A DNA stretch of 64,000 bases from assembly GCA_025358025.1 (NCBI GenBank), contig JANYKW010000009.1:28963-92962 (forward strand). The letters run 5' to 3'. Shown here piece after piece: positions 1-8,492 of this stretch (within the stretch, counting starts at the first letter, position 1; every line of letters starts with the position of its first letter). The stretch is from Bacteroidia bacterium. GTDB lineage: Bacteria; Bacteroidota; Bacteroidia; Bacteroidales; Prolixibacteraceae. The position numbers were made by a program, and so were the translations under genes. The notes under the pieces were generated by a model. The model was not told the DNA's origin and made no database searches. It saw nothing but the letters and a program-made list of their open reading frames with translations.

Positions 1-2357
1 TAGTCAGACGGACAAGCCTGTGCGGCCAGCAGGGTCGCGGTATCCACTATGTTGAACTGTACGTGGTGGCCACCCAGGATGAAGTAGCTTCGTATCAGGT
101 AGCCGAGCTTCACCATGTCCTCCTCCTTCTTCAGCAGACTGGGGAGAAAACGCTGGTTGAGCAGTGTCCCGCCCGACTTCACATGGTCGAATTTGGTGAG
201 CGACTTCATCACCGCTGACGGACCGTGGGTATCTGCCCCATGTGAGGGAGAAGTACCATCGGAGATCGATTTTCCGGCCAGCCGTCCGTTGGGGGTGGCG
301 CCCATCACCTTGCCAAAATAGACATGGCAGGTGGTCGAGAGCATGTTTAGGTGATATTTTCCACCTGGTTTGATGTTGGGTTTCCCGTCGATGGCCTTAA
401 CCAGGTCGTTGTATACCTGCAAGGCAATCGCATCGGCATAATTGTCGTCGTTGCCGAAGAAAGGGGTGCGGTTCATGATCGTTTGGCGCAACACCTCTTC
501 TCCTTCGAAATCATTCAAAACAGCATGCATAACCTTGTCCATAGAGAAACGCTGATCTTCGAATACATGCTTTTTGAGTGCTGCCAGACTGTCGGTGGTG
601 GTGCCCAGTCCGCAGCACTGAATATAACTGGTATTATAACGGGGTCCGCCGTCGTAATAATCTTTTCCCCTGGCCACACAGTCGTCGATGACCACCGAAA
701 GGAAGGGTGCAGGGGCGTATTTGGCAAACATCCGGTCGATGTAGTTGCTCACCCGCATCTTCAGATCAACCACATAGTTAACCTGCTTTAGGAAGGCTTC
801 ATACAACTCCTCATAATTTTTAAAGTCGCGTGGATTACCGGTCTGCAACCCTACCGGGATTCCTGTAACCGGATTTATCCCGTTGTTGAGTGTCACCTCC
901 AGGATTTTGGGAACATTGAGATAGCCAGTGAGCAGGTAAGCCTCCTTCCCGAATGCCCCTACTTCGATACACCCGCTGCAGCCCCCTTCGCGCGCATCCT
1001 GCATGGTTTTTCCCTGGCGCAGCAGTTCTGCCACATAGACATCAGGATTGAAGACGGAGGGGTAGCCATGTCCCTGACGGATAACTCTGGTAGCTGCCAG
1101 CAGAAAACTTTCGGGAGTCTGACTGCTTATATGCACGGAGAACCCGGGCTGCAGGATGTGCAGCTCTTCCGCCACCTCCAGAAAAAGATAGGAGAGTTCG
1201 CTGGTGCCATCGCTGCCATCGCCTTTGATGCCACCGATGTTGATATTTGTAAAGTCGTTGTAGGTACCGCTTTCCCTGGCCGTGATCCCCACCTTGGGCG
1301 GGGCCGGATGGTTGTTCACCTTGATCCAGAAACAGGAGATAAGCTCTTTGGCCTGCTCCCGGGTGAGGGTGCCGTCAGCCAGTCCGGCTTCGTAAAACGG
1401 AGCCAGATGCTGGTCAAAATGACCGGGGTTCATGGCACCCCAGCCATTCAGCTCTGTGATTGTGCCAAGGTGCACAAACCAATACATCTGAATGGCCTCC
1501 CAGAGGTTGCGCGGGGCATTCGCCGGAACCCATCTGCACACCTCCGCGATTTTCAGCAATTCCTCCCTCCGCTGGCCGTGATTTGCAATCGCGGCCATCT
1601 CCTTCGCCAACTGTGCATGCCGTTCTGCAAATAAAATCACCGCATCGCAGGAGATCTCCATCGCCTTCCACTCCTCTGCCTTGTCGGTGGCCTCCGGATC
1701 GTTCAGGTAATCGAGCGAAGCAATATTAACCGCGATCTCACGTTTGTAATCGAGCATCCCCTTTTTGTAGATCTTGCCGTCCAGGGTGGTATGGCCCGGC
1801 GCACGCTGCTCCATGAATTCGGTAAACAATCCTGCCTCATAAGCCAGCCGCCACTCCCGGGGCACATGACCAAAGATCCTTTCGCGCTGGGTCTTTCCTG
1901 CCCAGTACGGAATCACCTCCGTGCGGTAGGTTTCAATATCTTCCACACTGATGGTATACCGTTGCAGTTCGCGGGTGTTGAGCACATTCAAGTCCTCCAT
2001 ACTATGGCACGTCAGTTCGGGAAAGGTAGGAACGCATTTTGGCTTTGGACCACGCTCACCCACAATCAATTCTCCCTCTCCCAGGTAGATGGTTTTCCGG
2101 GTGCAGTGATCGTAAAAATTGGCAGCCCGCAATACCGGAACCGACAACTTTCCGAAGTTCTCTTTGTAAAATGCCGTTTCGTGCAAGGCCCTCTCTATGG
2201 AAAGCGAGGGCTCCGATTCGACACTCAATTTCCTCAACTGCTGAATCCGCTGGTTCATTCCCGGCCCGATCCGCTCCGTTTTTGGTGGATAGTAATTCCC
2301 TTCGCTTAACGCTAGCCGCTCGGGGGTTGGGTTATGTTGTATGATTTTCTCGAACAT
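1..2357 (-). CDS. Glycyl radical enzyme, 4-hydroxyproline dehydratase (HypD)-like, 3' end cut by window edge
   Basis: One uninterrupted minus-strand frame of 785 codons runs off the left edge. It has the glycyl radical enzyme core: the thiyl-radical Cys463 and general-base Glu465 in GCSGCIEVGAFGKEAY, followed by LTGYLNVPKILE and LNNG, which I recognise from trans-4-hydroxy-L-proline dehydratase. Further matches to that family include FTEFMEQRAPGHT, PAPPKVGIT and STTCHVYFGKVMGATPNGR. HypD removes water from hydroxyproline to give pyrroline-5-carboxylate. The glycyl-radical loop and stop lie beyond position 1, probably within a few dozen codons. Met34 (ATG at 2256-2258) fits the family N-terminus better than the ATG at 2357, which would add about 30 residues. 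No activating radical-SAM enzyme is in view; it may lie further left. The family is secure; the exact substrate is inference. Confidence 0.85.
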   Translation of the reverse strand, partial: MFEKIIQHNPTPERLALSEGNYYPPKTERIGPGMNQRIQQLRKLSVESEPSLSIERALHETAFYKENFGKLSVPVLRAANFYDHCTRKTIYLGEGELIVGERGPKPKCVPTFPELTCHSMEDLNVLNTRELQRYTISVEDIETYRTEVIPYWAGKTQRERIFGHVPREWRLAYEAGLFTEFMEQRAPGHTTLDGKIYKKGMLDYKREIAVNIASLDYLNDPEATDKAEEWKAMEISCDAVILFAERHAQLAKEMAAIANHGQRREELLKIAEVCRWVPANAPRNLWEAIQMYWFVHLGTITELNGWGAMNPGHFDQHLAPFYEAGLADGTLTREQAKELISCFWIKVNNHPAPPKVGITARESGTYNDFTNINIGGIKGDGSDGTSELSYLFLEVAEELHILQPGFSVHISSQTPESFLLAATRVIRQGHGYPSVFNPDVYVAELLRQGKTMQDAREGGCSGCIEVGAFGKEAYLLTGYLNVPKILEVTLNNGINPVTGIPVGLQTGNPRDFKNYEELYEAFLKQVNYVVDLKMRVSNYIDRMFAKYAPAPFLSVVIDDCVARGKDYYDGGPRYNTSYIQCCGLGTTTDSLAALKKHVFEDQRFSMDKVMHAVLNDFEGEEVLRQTIMNRTPFFGNDDNYADAIALQVYNDLVKAIDGKPNIKPGGKYHLNMLSTTCHVYFGKVMGATPNGRLAGKSISDGTSPSHGADTHGPSAVMKSLTKFDHVKSGGTLLNQRFLPSLLKKEEDMVKLGYLIRSYFILGGHHVQFNIVDTATLLAAQACPSD

Positions 2358-2540
2358 TTTTCGGATATTTCATTCAGGGTACCGGGAAGACCAGGACAAA
2401 TGGATCACTGGGTGGAGTAAAATTGAATCTCCTGTTTTGACCTAAAACAAATGTAGCCAATTTATTTATTGTCTCATTGATGATTTTAGCGTCCGAATTG
2501 ATACGATAAAGGAGGGGCTTATGAAGAAAATGAATTGAAG

Positions 2541-3983
2541 CTAGAAGGATAGCAAGCATTGCCAGATGAACATATTTCCGAACGAATCCACATCTTCCCA
2601 TATTTGCTTCATCAACGGCTCATCTCCGGTGATGGCCGGGATCTCTTTCCGCTTTTCTTCCCACGGAACACACAATCCCGGTTTCACCTTTGATTTCAGG
2701 TGATTGGCCATTCCGTAATCCGACCCGAAAATCGTTCCGGAAGCCGGGGCGTTTTGTGATTTTACATCAAGCAAGGGAGCCGTACTGCCGGAATAAACGC
2801 CGTAATCGCGGGTAAATTCCGTTAGAACCTGCATGTTTTCAACGGTGGCATCGTTTTGAATGATCGCGCTGGCATCCATGATGTATCCCCCGTCGCGTGC
2901 TACTTCATCAATAACCTTCTTGCAGCGGGCACGGATACCATCGGGAGTTCCAAAGGATAGCAGGGTGTTTGGAATTCCTCCGCTCAAGCAGAATTTGTGT
3001 CCAATCGTCTGATGCGTCTTGAAAATATCGCCGCTATCCACGTGATAAATGATGCTCTTTTCGGGCAATTCCGCGAAACTATCGAGGTGGTGGTTCCAGT
3101 TTCCTTCGGCATAAAATAGCGTCTGATGTCCATTTTTCCAAAGTTCCTCCACAATGGGCCTAACCGTCGGCCAGTAATGCGATTCGAATTCACCGGCTGA
3201 AACAAAGGGTATGCAACCCCGGTGCATCCAGTAACCAACCGGTACCTGCTTATCCGGATCGGCAGAGGTAAGCGCAACATGGTACAAATGAGGCATCAAT
3301 GCATCACAGGCTTTTCGTACTTTTTCGGGTTGTGTTATCATGTCCATGGTCAGTCCCAGGTAACCCCGGAGCTTATCGCCCAATATGTCGAAGGGTGCCT
3401 TGAAAATTCCGTTGATGGCAGATACTGTACCGCTTTCGGTTCTCAATTTCTCAACATGCGGACCATAGGCATTGAAATAGTTAAGCATGGCCATTCCCCC
3501 TTTCACCAGTGCCAGGTTGTTGCGGTAACTGGTGGCTGCACCCATGGGGGAAATATCGGCAGATACCCTTGGCAACCATTTGTTGTAAAGAAAGGCTGTC
3601 GGATCGTCAATCAGTTCGTCGTACTCATCCTCCTTCATAAACGACTTGCCTTCTTCCGGCTCACGGTACTGAAAACCATTACACGCCGGTACATCGATAC
3701 CAGGAATGCCATAATAGGTGAGACCGATCGCCTGTGTAAGACCAGTCCAAACATAGACCATGTTCGAAACCACAGCGTCCCAGTCGAACCCGGCAGCACA
3801 TTGTCGGGCAGCATCAAAGGCACGGTTGTAATCGTGCACTACATCCTGACAGGTCATTCCTGCATATTTGGCCGTAAACTCAGCAACAAAAGGACGAATC
3901 GGAATGCAATCCGGCTTTTCGTTGCGCATGGCAGTTAGGTAACGGCTAAGTCGTTGTCGGTAAAGATCTTCGGTGGATACCAT
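2541..3983 (-). CDS. Uroporphyrinogen decarboxylase (URO-D)-like protein without MtaA-type zinc ligands
   Basis: This is a soluble protein of about 480 residues with the URO-D/corrinoid-methyltransferase TIM-barrel fold signature (PIRPFVAEFTAKYAG near the N-terminus, FYAEGNWNHHLDSFAELP and YHVDSGDIFKTH in the second half). Methyltransferases of the MtaA type bind zinc through His-X-Cys and a later Cys. Here the equivalent stretch reads HVD and the later site reads YIMDAS, so both cysteines are missing and a thiol-methylating role is unlikely. The ATG at 3983 is preferred over an in-frame TTG nine bases upstream. It is transcribed towards the HypD-like gene, 183 bases away, so the two may share a transcript. 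Its substrate is unknown. A second URO-D-like gene at 13083-14099 keeps the zinc site. Confidence 0.75.
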   Translation of the reverse strand: MVSTEDLYRQRLSRYLTAMRNEKPDCIPIRPFVAEFTAKYAGMTCQDVVHDYNRAFDAARQCAAGFDWDAVVSNMVYVWTGLTQAIGLTYYGIPGIDVPACNGFQYREPEEGKSFMKEDEYDELIDDPTAFLYNKWLPRVSADISPMGAATSYRNNLALVKGGMAMLNYFNAYGPHVEKLRTESGTVSAINGIFKAPFDILGDKLRGYLGLTMDMITQPEKVRKACDALMPHLYHVALTSADPDKQVPVGYWMHRGCIPFVSAGEFESHYWPTVRPIVEELWKNGHQTLFYAEGNWNHHLDSFAELPEKSIIYHVDSGDIFKTHQTIGHKFCLSGGIPNTLLSFGTPDGIRARCKKVIDEVARDGGYIMDASAIIQNDATVENMQVLTEFTRDYGVYSGSTAPLLDVKSQNAPASGTIFGSDYGMANHLKSKVKPGLCVPWEEKRKEIPAITGDEPLMKQIWEDVDSFGNMFIWQCLLSF

Positions 3984-4137
3984 CGGGTTCAATTTGATGA
4001 AAAGATAGCTGTTTTAAAGATATTAAAAAAATAAGAGGTTACCCAAATTCCTTTCCCCCATGATCAATAATGATACAACCTATTAAAATAAACTCTAATT
4101 TTAGAATTACTGAAATAGCCGTAAAAAACAAAACCAC

Positions 4138-5220
4138 ATGCTAATGAAAAGAATTCTTCTCTTTTTAATCATTTTTCTTCCCCACCTGTTAGCTGCCCAG
4201 GATGTGCAATCTCTAAAGGAGGTAGTAACCAAGCTTCAAGAGGACAACATCGCCCTGAACCATCGGCTGGATGCCCTTCAGAAGTCTTCCGACGACGGTC
4301 TTTGGTTCAACAGGTTGGGTGATGCCGCTTTTATCGACAAAGTGTTCATGTATGGTCCGCCGCCGGCGAAGGTGAAAAATCCGACCGCTATGGGAGCACT
4401 GAATCCTGTTAAGTTTTGGTCCTATGTTTTTATCCCGAAAAACATCGACCTGAATAAAAAATATCCCTTGCTTGTATTGCCTCACGGGGGTGTTCATGCC
4501 GATTTTACAACCTATCACACCCACATCATCCGCGAGATGATGGCACAGGGATATATCGTTGTGGCTCCCGAATACCGGGGAAGCACAGGTTATGGAAAGA
4601 GCTTCTATGAACAGATAGATTATGGCGGACTCGAGAACGACGATTGTGATGCCAGCCGGAAGTATATGATTGAAAATTACGATTTTGTGGATGGAAACAG
4701 GGTAGGAATGATTGGCTGGAGTCATGGTGGAATGATTGCCCTGATGAGCATCTTTGCAAATCCGGATGCTTATAAATGCGCTTTCGCCGGAGTGCCCGTC
4801 TCAGATTTGATTGCACGCATGGGCTATTCGGCCGATGATTACCGCAAGGATTTCTCAGCCGGTTATCACCTGGGAAAAACTGCACGGGAGGATGTCAATG
4901 AATATCGTCGCCGTTCACCCGCCTGGAATGCTGAAAAACTACAAACACCACTGCTTATCCATACCAACACCAATGACGATGATGTATACGTCCTGGAGGT
5001 AGAACATCTTATACAGGCACTCAAAGCGGAAGGGAAAAAGTTCGAATACGAGATTTTCAAAAATATGCCAGGCGGACACTCCTTCGACCGGATCGACACC
5101 AAAGCAGCCAAAGAGATCCGCGTGAAAATCTATCAGTTCCTGGCAAAATACCTTTCTCCCCAAAAACCCATAAAAAATCTGGAGGATATTAACCGGGCTG
5201 CCTATTTGCCCCAAAAATAA
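4138..5220 (+). CDS. Secreted prolyl oligopeptidase-family (S9) hydrolase
   Basis: The protein has 360 residues with a signal peptide (about 1-20, ending LLAAQ) and a short coiled-coil-like stretch (about 22-50), then an alpha/beta hydrolase domain. The catalytic triad is visible: Ser195 in GWSHGG, an Asp in TNTNDDDVY near 281-282, and His314 in MPGGHSF. The strand-turn PHGG near 116 would form the oxyanion hole and APEYRGSTGYGKSF is typical of S9 dipeptidyl-peptidase-like enzymes. It lacks the N-terminal beta-propeller of classical family members, so it may be an esterase or a peptidase on small substrates. It probably acts in the periplasm or outside the cell. A second ATG at 4144 is an equally good start. 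It is followed closely by another secreted alpha/beta hydrolase (5265), suggesting one operon. Confidence 0.8.
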   Translation: MLMKRILLFLIIFLPHLLAAQDVQSLKEVVTKLQEDNIALNHRLDALQKSSDDGLWFNRLGDAAFIDKVFMYGPPPAKVKNPTAMGALNPVKFWSYVFIPKNIDLNKKYPLLVLPHGGVHADFTTYHTHIIREMMAQGYIVVAPEYRGSTGYGKSFYEQIDYGGLENDDCDASRKYMIENYDFVDGNRVGMIGWSHGGMIALMSIFANPDAYKCAFAGVPVSDLIARMGYSADDYRKDFSAGYHLGKTAREDVNEYRRRSPAWNAEKLQTPLLIHTNTNDDDVYVLEVEHLIQALKAEGKKFEYEIFKNMPGGHSFDRIDTKAAKEIRVKIYQFLAKYLSPQKPIKNLEDINRAAYLPQK

Positions 5221-5264
5221 AGTTGCAAAATGCAGATTATTTATTTCGAAGATTCAAACAGACC

Positions 5265-6314
5265 ATGCAAAAACTAACTCTTTTACTGATCGCCAGCTCA
5301 CTGCTGTTTTCATTTGCCACAGCAAAAACCGGAGGTATAAACCAACGATATCCTAATCAATTAACAGATAACACCTCTTCTGCAAACAGGGGCCCAGCTC
5401 CCGATTACAGTGATCTTCGGTATTGGGCAGCTTCCCCTTTCAAAGATGACACCAGCGACAAGATTCCGGATTTTTTAAAAAATGAAGTCCGTGATGCTCG
5501 TGCCGATGTTTTTTTCATCCATCCCACCTCCTATTTTGGCGAGGAAAAGGGTTCACCATGGAATGCGGATCTGAGGGACACCGTCGTCAACAACAATACC
5601 GACAACTTGTCAATAATGCTTCAGGCTTCTGTTTTTAACGGCAGTTGCAGGGTTTTTGCACCCCGCTACCGTCAAGGCAACATGGAGGCATTTTATGTGT
5701 TCAATACACCAGAAGCAAAAGCGGCATTTGACCTGGCCTACAACGATGTGAAAAAAGCATTTCAGTACTATCTGAAACACGACAACAAAAAACGTCCGAT
5801 AATCATTGCCTCACATAGTCAGGGTAGTCTACATGCCATCAGGCTGTTGCAGGAATTTTTTGACGACAAGCCCCTGCAAAAAAGACTGGTTTGTGCTTAT
5901 GCTATCGGTTATCAGATCAAAAAAGATGCTTTCAAAAAAATCCCGGTAGGAGAACGGTCCGGTCAGATCGGATGTTTTGTAGGATGGCGTACTTACGCGA
6001 AAGGGGAGATTCCGAAAGGTAGTGCTGCGGAAAATGGAAATTCGGTTTGCGTCAATCCGCTAACCTGGTCAACCTCCAATGAGTGGGCTTCATCTGACCT
6101 TCACCAGGGTATCATGAATAATTTTGAAAAAATTGTTCCTCACACAGTCAGCGCCGGGATAGAGCCCTCGTCCAAAATCCTTTGGATTGATACACAAGAA
6201 AGTCTTGACCCTCAAAAGAAAAAAATGACCAATTATCATAGATGGGATTACAATCTGTTCTGGATGAATATCCGGCAAAATGTAAAAGAACGGATAGATG
6301 GGTTCCTTATGTAG
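5265..6314 (+). CDS. Secreted DUF3089 alpha/beta-hydrolase-like protein
   Basis: From the ATG at 5265 the protein has 349 residues and a clear signal peptide (MQKLTLLLIASSLLFSFATA). An in-frame TTG at 5223 would put 14 charged residues before the signal and is rejected. The body matches the DUF3089 family: ADVFFIHPTSYF near 75-86, APRYRQG near 130, and the nucleophile elbow ASHSQGSLHAIRLL near 180 with the candidate catalytic Ser. Members are predicted lipase- or esterase-like enzymes of unknown substrate. It lies 44 bases after the S9-type hydrolase, so the two are probably co-transcribed. Confidence 0.75.
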   Translation: MQKLTLLLIASSLLFSFATAKTGGINQRYPNQLTDNTSSANRGPAPDYSDLRYWAASPFKDDTSDKIPDFLKNEVRDARADVFFIHPTSYFGEEKGSPWNADLRDTVVNNNTDNLSIMLQASVFNGSCRVFAPRYRQGNMEAFYVFNTPEAKAAFDLAYNDVKKAFQYYLKHDNKKRPIIIASHSQGSLHAIRLLQEFFDDKPLQKRLVCAYAIGYQIKKDAFKKIPVGERSGQIGCFVGWRTYAKGEIPKGSAAENGNSVCVNPLTWSTSNEWASSDLHQGIMNNFEKIVPHTVSAGIEPSSKILWIDTQESLDPQKKKMTNYHRWDYNLFWMNIRQNVKERIDGFLM

Positions 6315-6346
6315 CACAGGGGCATTATCATGAGCTACGATCTGCA

Positions 6347-6421
6347 TAATCCGTGGTTAAGATGGGGTTATTGGTGTCTTTTTGTGACATTTGTGTAATC
6401 TGTGGTAGGGTCAGGGTTATT
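6347..6421. repeat. Two imperfect direct repeats (TAATCYGTGGT ... GGGTTATT)
   Basis: TAATCCGTGGT (6347-6357) with GGGGTTATT (6364-6372) is repeated as TAATCTGTGGT (6396-6406) with AGGGTTATT (6413-6421). The second copy and part of the first lie inside the 3' end of the DUF3343 gene and encode its threonine-rich C-terminal tail. The text resembles intergenic filler sequence I associate with this phylum, but that link is from memory. Confidence 0.5.
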
Positions 6422-6640
6422 TGTTGTTTTAATCCGTATAATCATCCCCTTTGAGTTTGCAAACTGCTCCAGCATCTTCATATCCTCCTTTGTGACCTCC
6501 AGACACATCCCGCACTCCGAGGAATAAGGTTTTGGAACAGGTATAACCTTGACAGGAAGTTTGTTATCTACAAACCACCTCTCTGCCAAAATCACCTGAC
6601 GGATATTCCGGAACAGGACAATTACTTTATCGTCCAACAT
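6368..6640 (-). CDS. DUF3343 putative Se/S carrier-like protein
   Basis: A 90-residue protein of the DUF3343 (Se/S carrier-like) family. It begins with a short alpha/beta domain ([20 protein letters not shown]), then the family's [16 protein letters not shown] segment with a CGMC cysteine pair near residues 43-46 that could carry sulfur or selenium. It overlaps the end of the cysteine desulfurase gene by 14 bases, which suggests translational coupling, and closes an operon with yedF and mnmH. The last 18 or so residues (rich in Thr, Asn, Asp) look unrelated to the domain and are encoded by repeated sequence. Function in selenium delivery is inferred from context and family naming, not proven. 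Confidence 0.75.
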   Translation of the reverse strand: MLDDKVIVLFRNIRQVILAERWFVDNKLPVKVIPVPKPYSSECGMCLEVTKEDMKMLEQFANSKGMIIRIKTTNNPDPTTDYTNVTKRHQ

Positions 6641-7745
6641 CGTGTATAGCTTTAGCCAGGAAATTCAACTCCTCCGGCATATGGTAGGGCGACAGCGAAA
6701 AACGGCAGTCCCCGCCGGGGAAAGACCCCAGATGACGATGGGCCAGCGGTGCACAATGTAGTCCGGCCCTGCATTCAATTCCATAGTCTTCATAAAATCT
6801 TTGCGCAAGCTCAGAAGAGCTTAACGAGTTATGTACGACAGAAAACAACTTCCCCTGCTGATCAAAATCTGCAGCACAGCGTACAACATAATTTTTATTT
6901 TGTTTCACTTCTTGCAACAATGCGGCAAAGTCATCACGTGTATGCTGAGGAGCCGGTATATTTTGCAGCGCAGCATTCAAACCATGGATACCCGTAATAT
7001 TGGGCGTTCCGGCTTCAAAGCGATCCGGAACAAAGGATGGCATGGAGAGTGAATCTGATCCGCTTCCGGTTCCTCCGTAGATTAATGGTTCCACCATTTC
7101 AGGGTACCTGATGAATGCACCACCTGTCCCAGTCGGGCCCATCAAGGATTTGTGTCCGGTGAAGGCCAGAAAGTCTGCCCCCCAACGATCCACTTCCACA
7201 GGATGTGATCCCAGCGACTGGCTTGCATCAATCAACAGCGGAATTTCCCCAATGGCCTGTTTGATAGCTCCCGGCGATTGTGCCATCCCGTTCACATTGC
7301 TCATGTGGCAAACAGCTACGAGTATGGTATTGGGGCGTAGTTTGCCTGCAATCCTGTCGGTCAGAATAGTACCGTCGGGTGAACTGTCCAACAACTCCCA
7401 CTCTATCATTCCCATCTGGCGCAGGTGCTCCAAAGGCCTGGCTATCGCATTGTGTTCCATGGCAGAAGTCAGCACATGGCCTCCTTTTTTGCAGATCCCA
7501 TGAATCATGAGATTTAGTGCAGTCGTTGCATTGGCTGAAAAAATAATCTTGCCTGCTTCCTTTGTTCCCATCTTTTCTGCCAACAGATCCCGGCACTGTT
7601 CTACCAGTCTGGTTGAGTTCAGAATGCGAGGATATGCCGACCGGCCATACGTACCTCCCGTTTCGTTCAGGTGTTTGCTTATCGCCTCAGCTACCGCTGA
7701 AGGTTTGGGAAAACTGGTCGCACAATTGTCAAAGTATAAGTTCAT
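6627..7745 (-). CDS. Cysteine desulfurase / selenocysteine lyase-like, aminotransferase class V
   Basis: A 372-residue PLP enzyme starting at the ATG at 7745 ([15 protein letters not shown]). A longer in-frame opening at 7793 adds a charged leader with no family support. Lys199 in [12 protein letters not shown] is the PLP-binding lysine, DASQSLG near 173-179 supplies the cofactor aspartate, and Cys331 in [11 protein letters not shown] is the catalytic persulfide (or perselenide) cysteine. Such enzymes take S or Se from cysteine or selenocysteine. It sits between yedF and the DUF3343 gene in a selenium operon, so selenium mobilisation for tRNA selenouridine is likely, though a general sulfur-donor role cannot be excluded. 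Confidence 0.85.
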   Translation of the reverse strand: MNLYFDNCATSFPKPSAVAEAISKHLNETGGTYGRSAYPRILNSTRLVEQCRDLLAEKMGTKEAGKIIFSANATTALNLMIHGICKKGGHVLTSAMEHNAIARPLEHLRQMGMIEWELLDSSPDGTILTDRIAGKLRPNTILVAVCHMSNVNGMAQSPGAIKQAIGEIPLLIDASQSLGSHPVEVDRWGADFLAFTGHKSLMGPTGTGGAFIRYPEMVEPLIYGGTGSGSDSLSMPSFVPDRFEAGTPNITGIHGLNAALQNIPAPQHTRDDFAALLQEVKQNKNYVVRCAADFDQQGKLFSVVHNSLSSSELAQRFYEDYGIECRAGLHCAPLAHRHLGSFPGGDCRFSLSPYHMPEELNFLAKAIHDVGR

Positions 7746-7830
7746 TAATGAATTTATTTCGTTAGTTTTCTTCTTCTGGCAGCTAATAACCAATAGCTGA
7801 TACCTTTTAGCCGTTTGCCAATGGGTGTTT

Positions 7831-8436
7831 CTACGGTTTTATGATGTGCCCTGTCCTGGCCATCGTTTCGGTAATTGTAAAAATATTGGAAATCTTTCCG
7901 ACTGCAATCTGGTTTCTGATGTCGTAAAAATCAACACATGTACCGCAGATCATAATTTCCACTCCGCTCTCCTCCAGCGATTTTAGAGAACTACTAACAC
8001 CAGAATCCACAGTAGTCAGCCTGACCCCGGAATTATAGAAAACAAGGTGTGTGGGTAACTCCTGCTGTTCATGCAGTGCATTCAGAAAGCCTTTCATCAG
8101 AATGGATCCGAGCTGAGGATCCCCCTCTCCCATCCTGTCGCTGCCCAGAACGACAATATATGCTGAAGAGCAGACACCGGGATCAATGCTGCTCAAAACA
8201 GGATCCTCCTGCGGCCGAACAGGCTGGTTAACTACCTCTATCTGAAAGATGCCCTCCACCTCGGCTCCAGTGGGTGAAAGATCCTGATCATTCAGATAGG
8301 TCATGATGTTTTGAAAAGCCGTTTTGTTGTCACATTCTATCTTCAGGGTCTCTCCCTGCAAACAATTTTTCAGTGCCTTCCTTGTCAGAATTAATGGTTG
8401 CGGACACAGCAAACCTTTCCCATCCACTATTTGCAT
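7831..8436 (-). CDS. yedF: Selenium metabolism protein YedF
   Basis: A 201-residue two-domain protein. Residues 1-75 form a TusA/SirA-like sulfurtransferase domain with Cys11 in the GLLCPQPL motif. Residues about 95-201 form a DsrE-like domain ([18 protein letters not shown], then [12 protein letters not shown] with a conserved cysteine pair). This architecture is the one named selenium metabolism protein YedF, normally found beside selenium-handling genes, as it is here, downstream of mnmH and upstream of a cysteine desulfurase. It is thought to relay S or Se as a persulfide or perselenide. The exact partner is not known. Confidence 0.88.
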   Translation of the reverse strand: MQIVDGKGLLCPQPLILTRKALKNCLQGETLKIECDNKTAFQNIMTYLNDQDLSPTGAEVEGIFQIEVVNQPVRPQEDPVLSSIDPGVCSSAYIVVLGSDRMGEGDPQLGSILMKGFLNALHEQQELPTHLVFYNSGVRLTTVDSGVSSSLKSLEESGVEIMICGTCVDFYDIRNQIAVGKISNIFTITETMARTGHIIKP

Positions 8437-8492
8437 GATAACAAAATTTATATATTAATTCCTTCAAACATTTCCAATAAATTCATCTCCCC

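Noticed and set aside
115..2344. Several plus-strand ORFs of 60-190 codons across the first 2.3 kb.
   Set aside because: The opposite strand holds one continuous, strongly recognisable glycyl radical enzyme frame; the plus-strand frames have no family resemblance.
2374..2601. A 75-codon minus-strand ORF overlapping the end of the URO-D-like gene.
   Set aside because: It overlaps 61 bases of the real gene in another frame, has low-complexity composition and no recognisable domain.
6939..6944. CACGTG core, as in parS, also at about 27013.
   Set aside because: The flanks are not palindromic and both lie in coding sequence.
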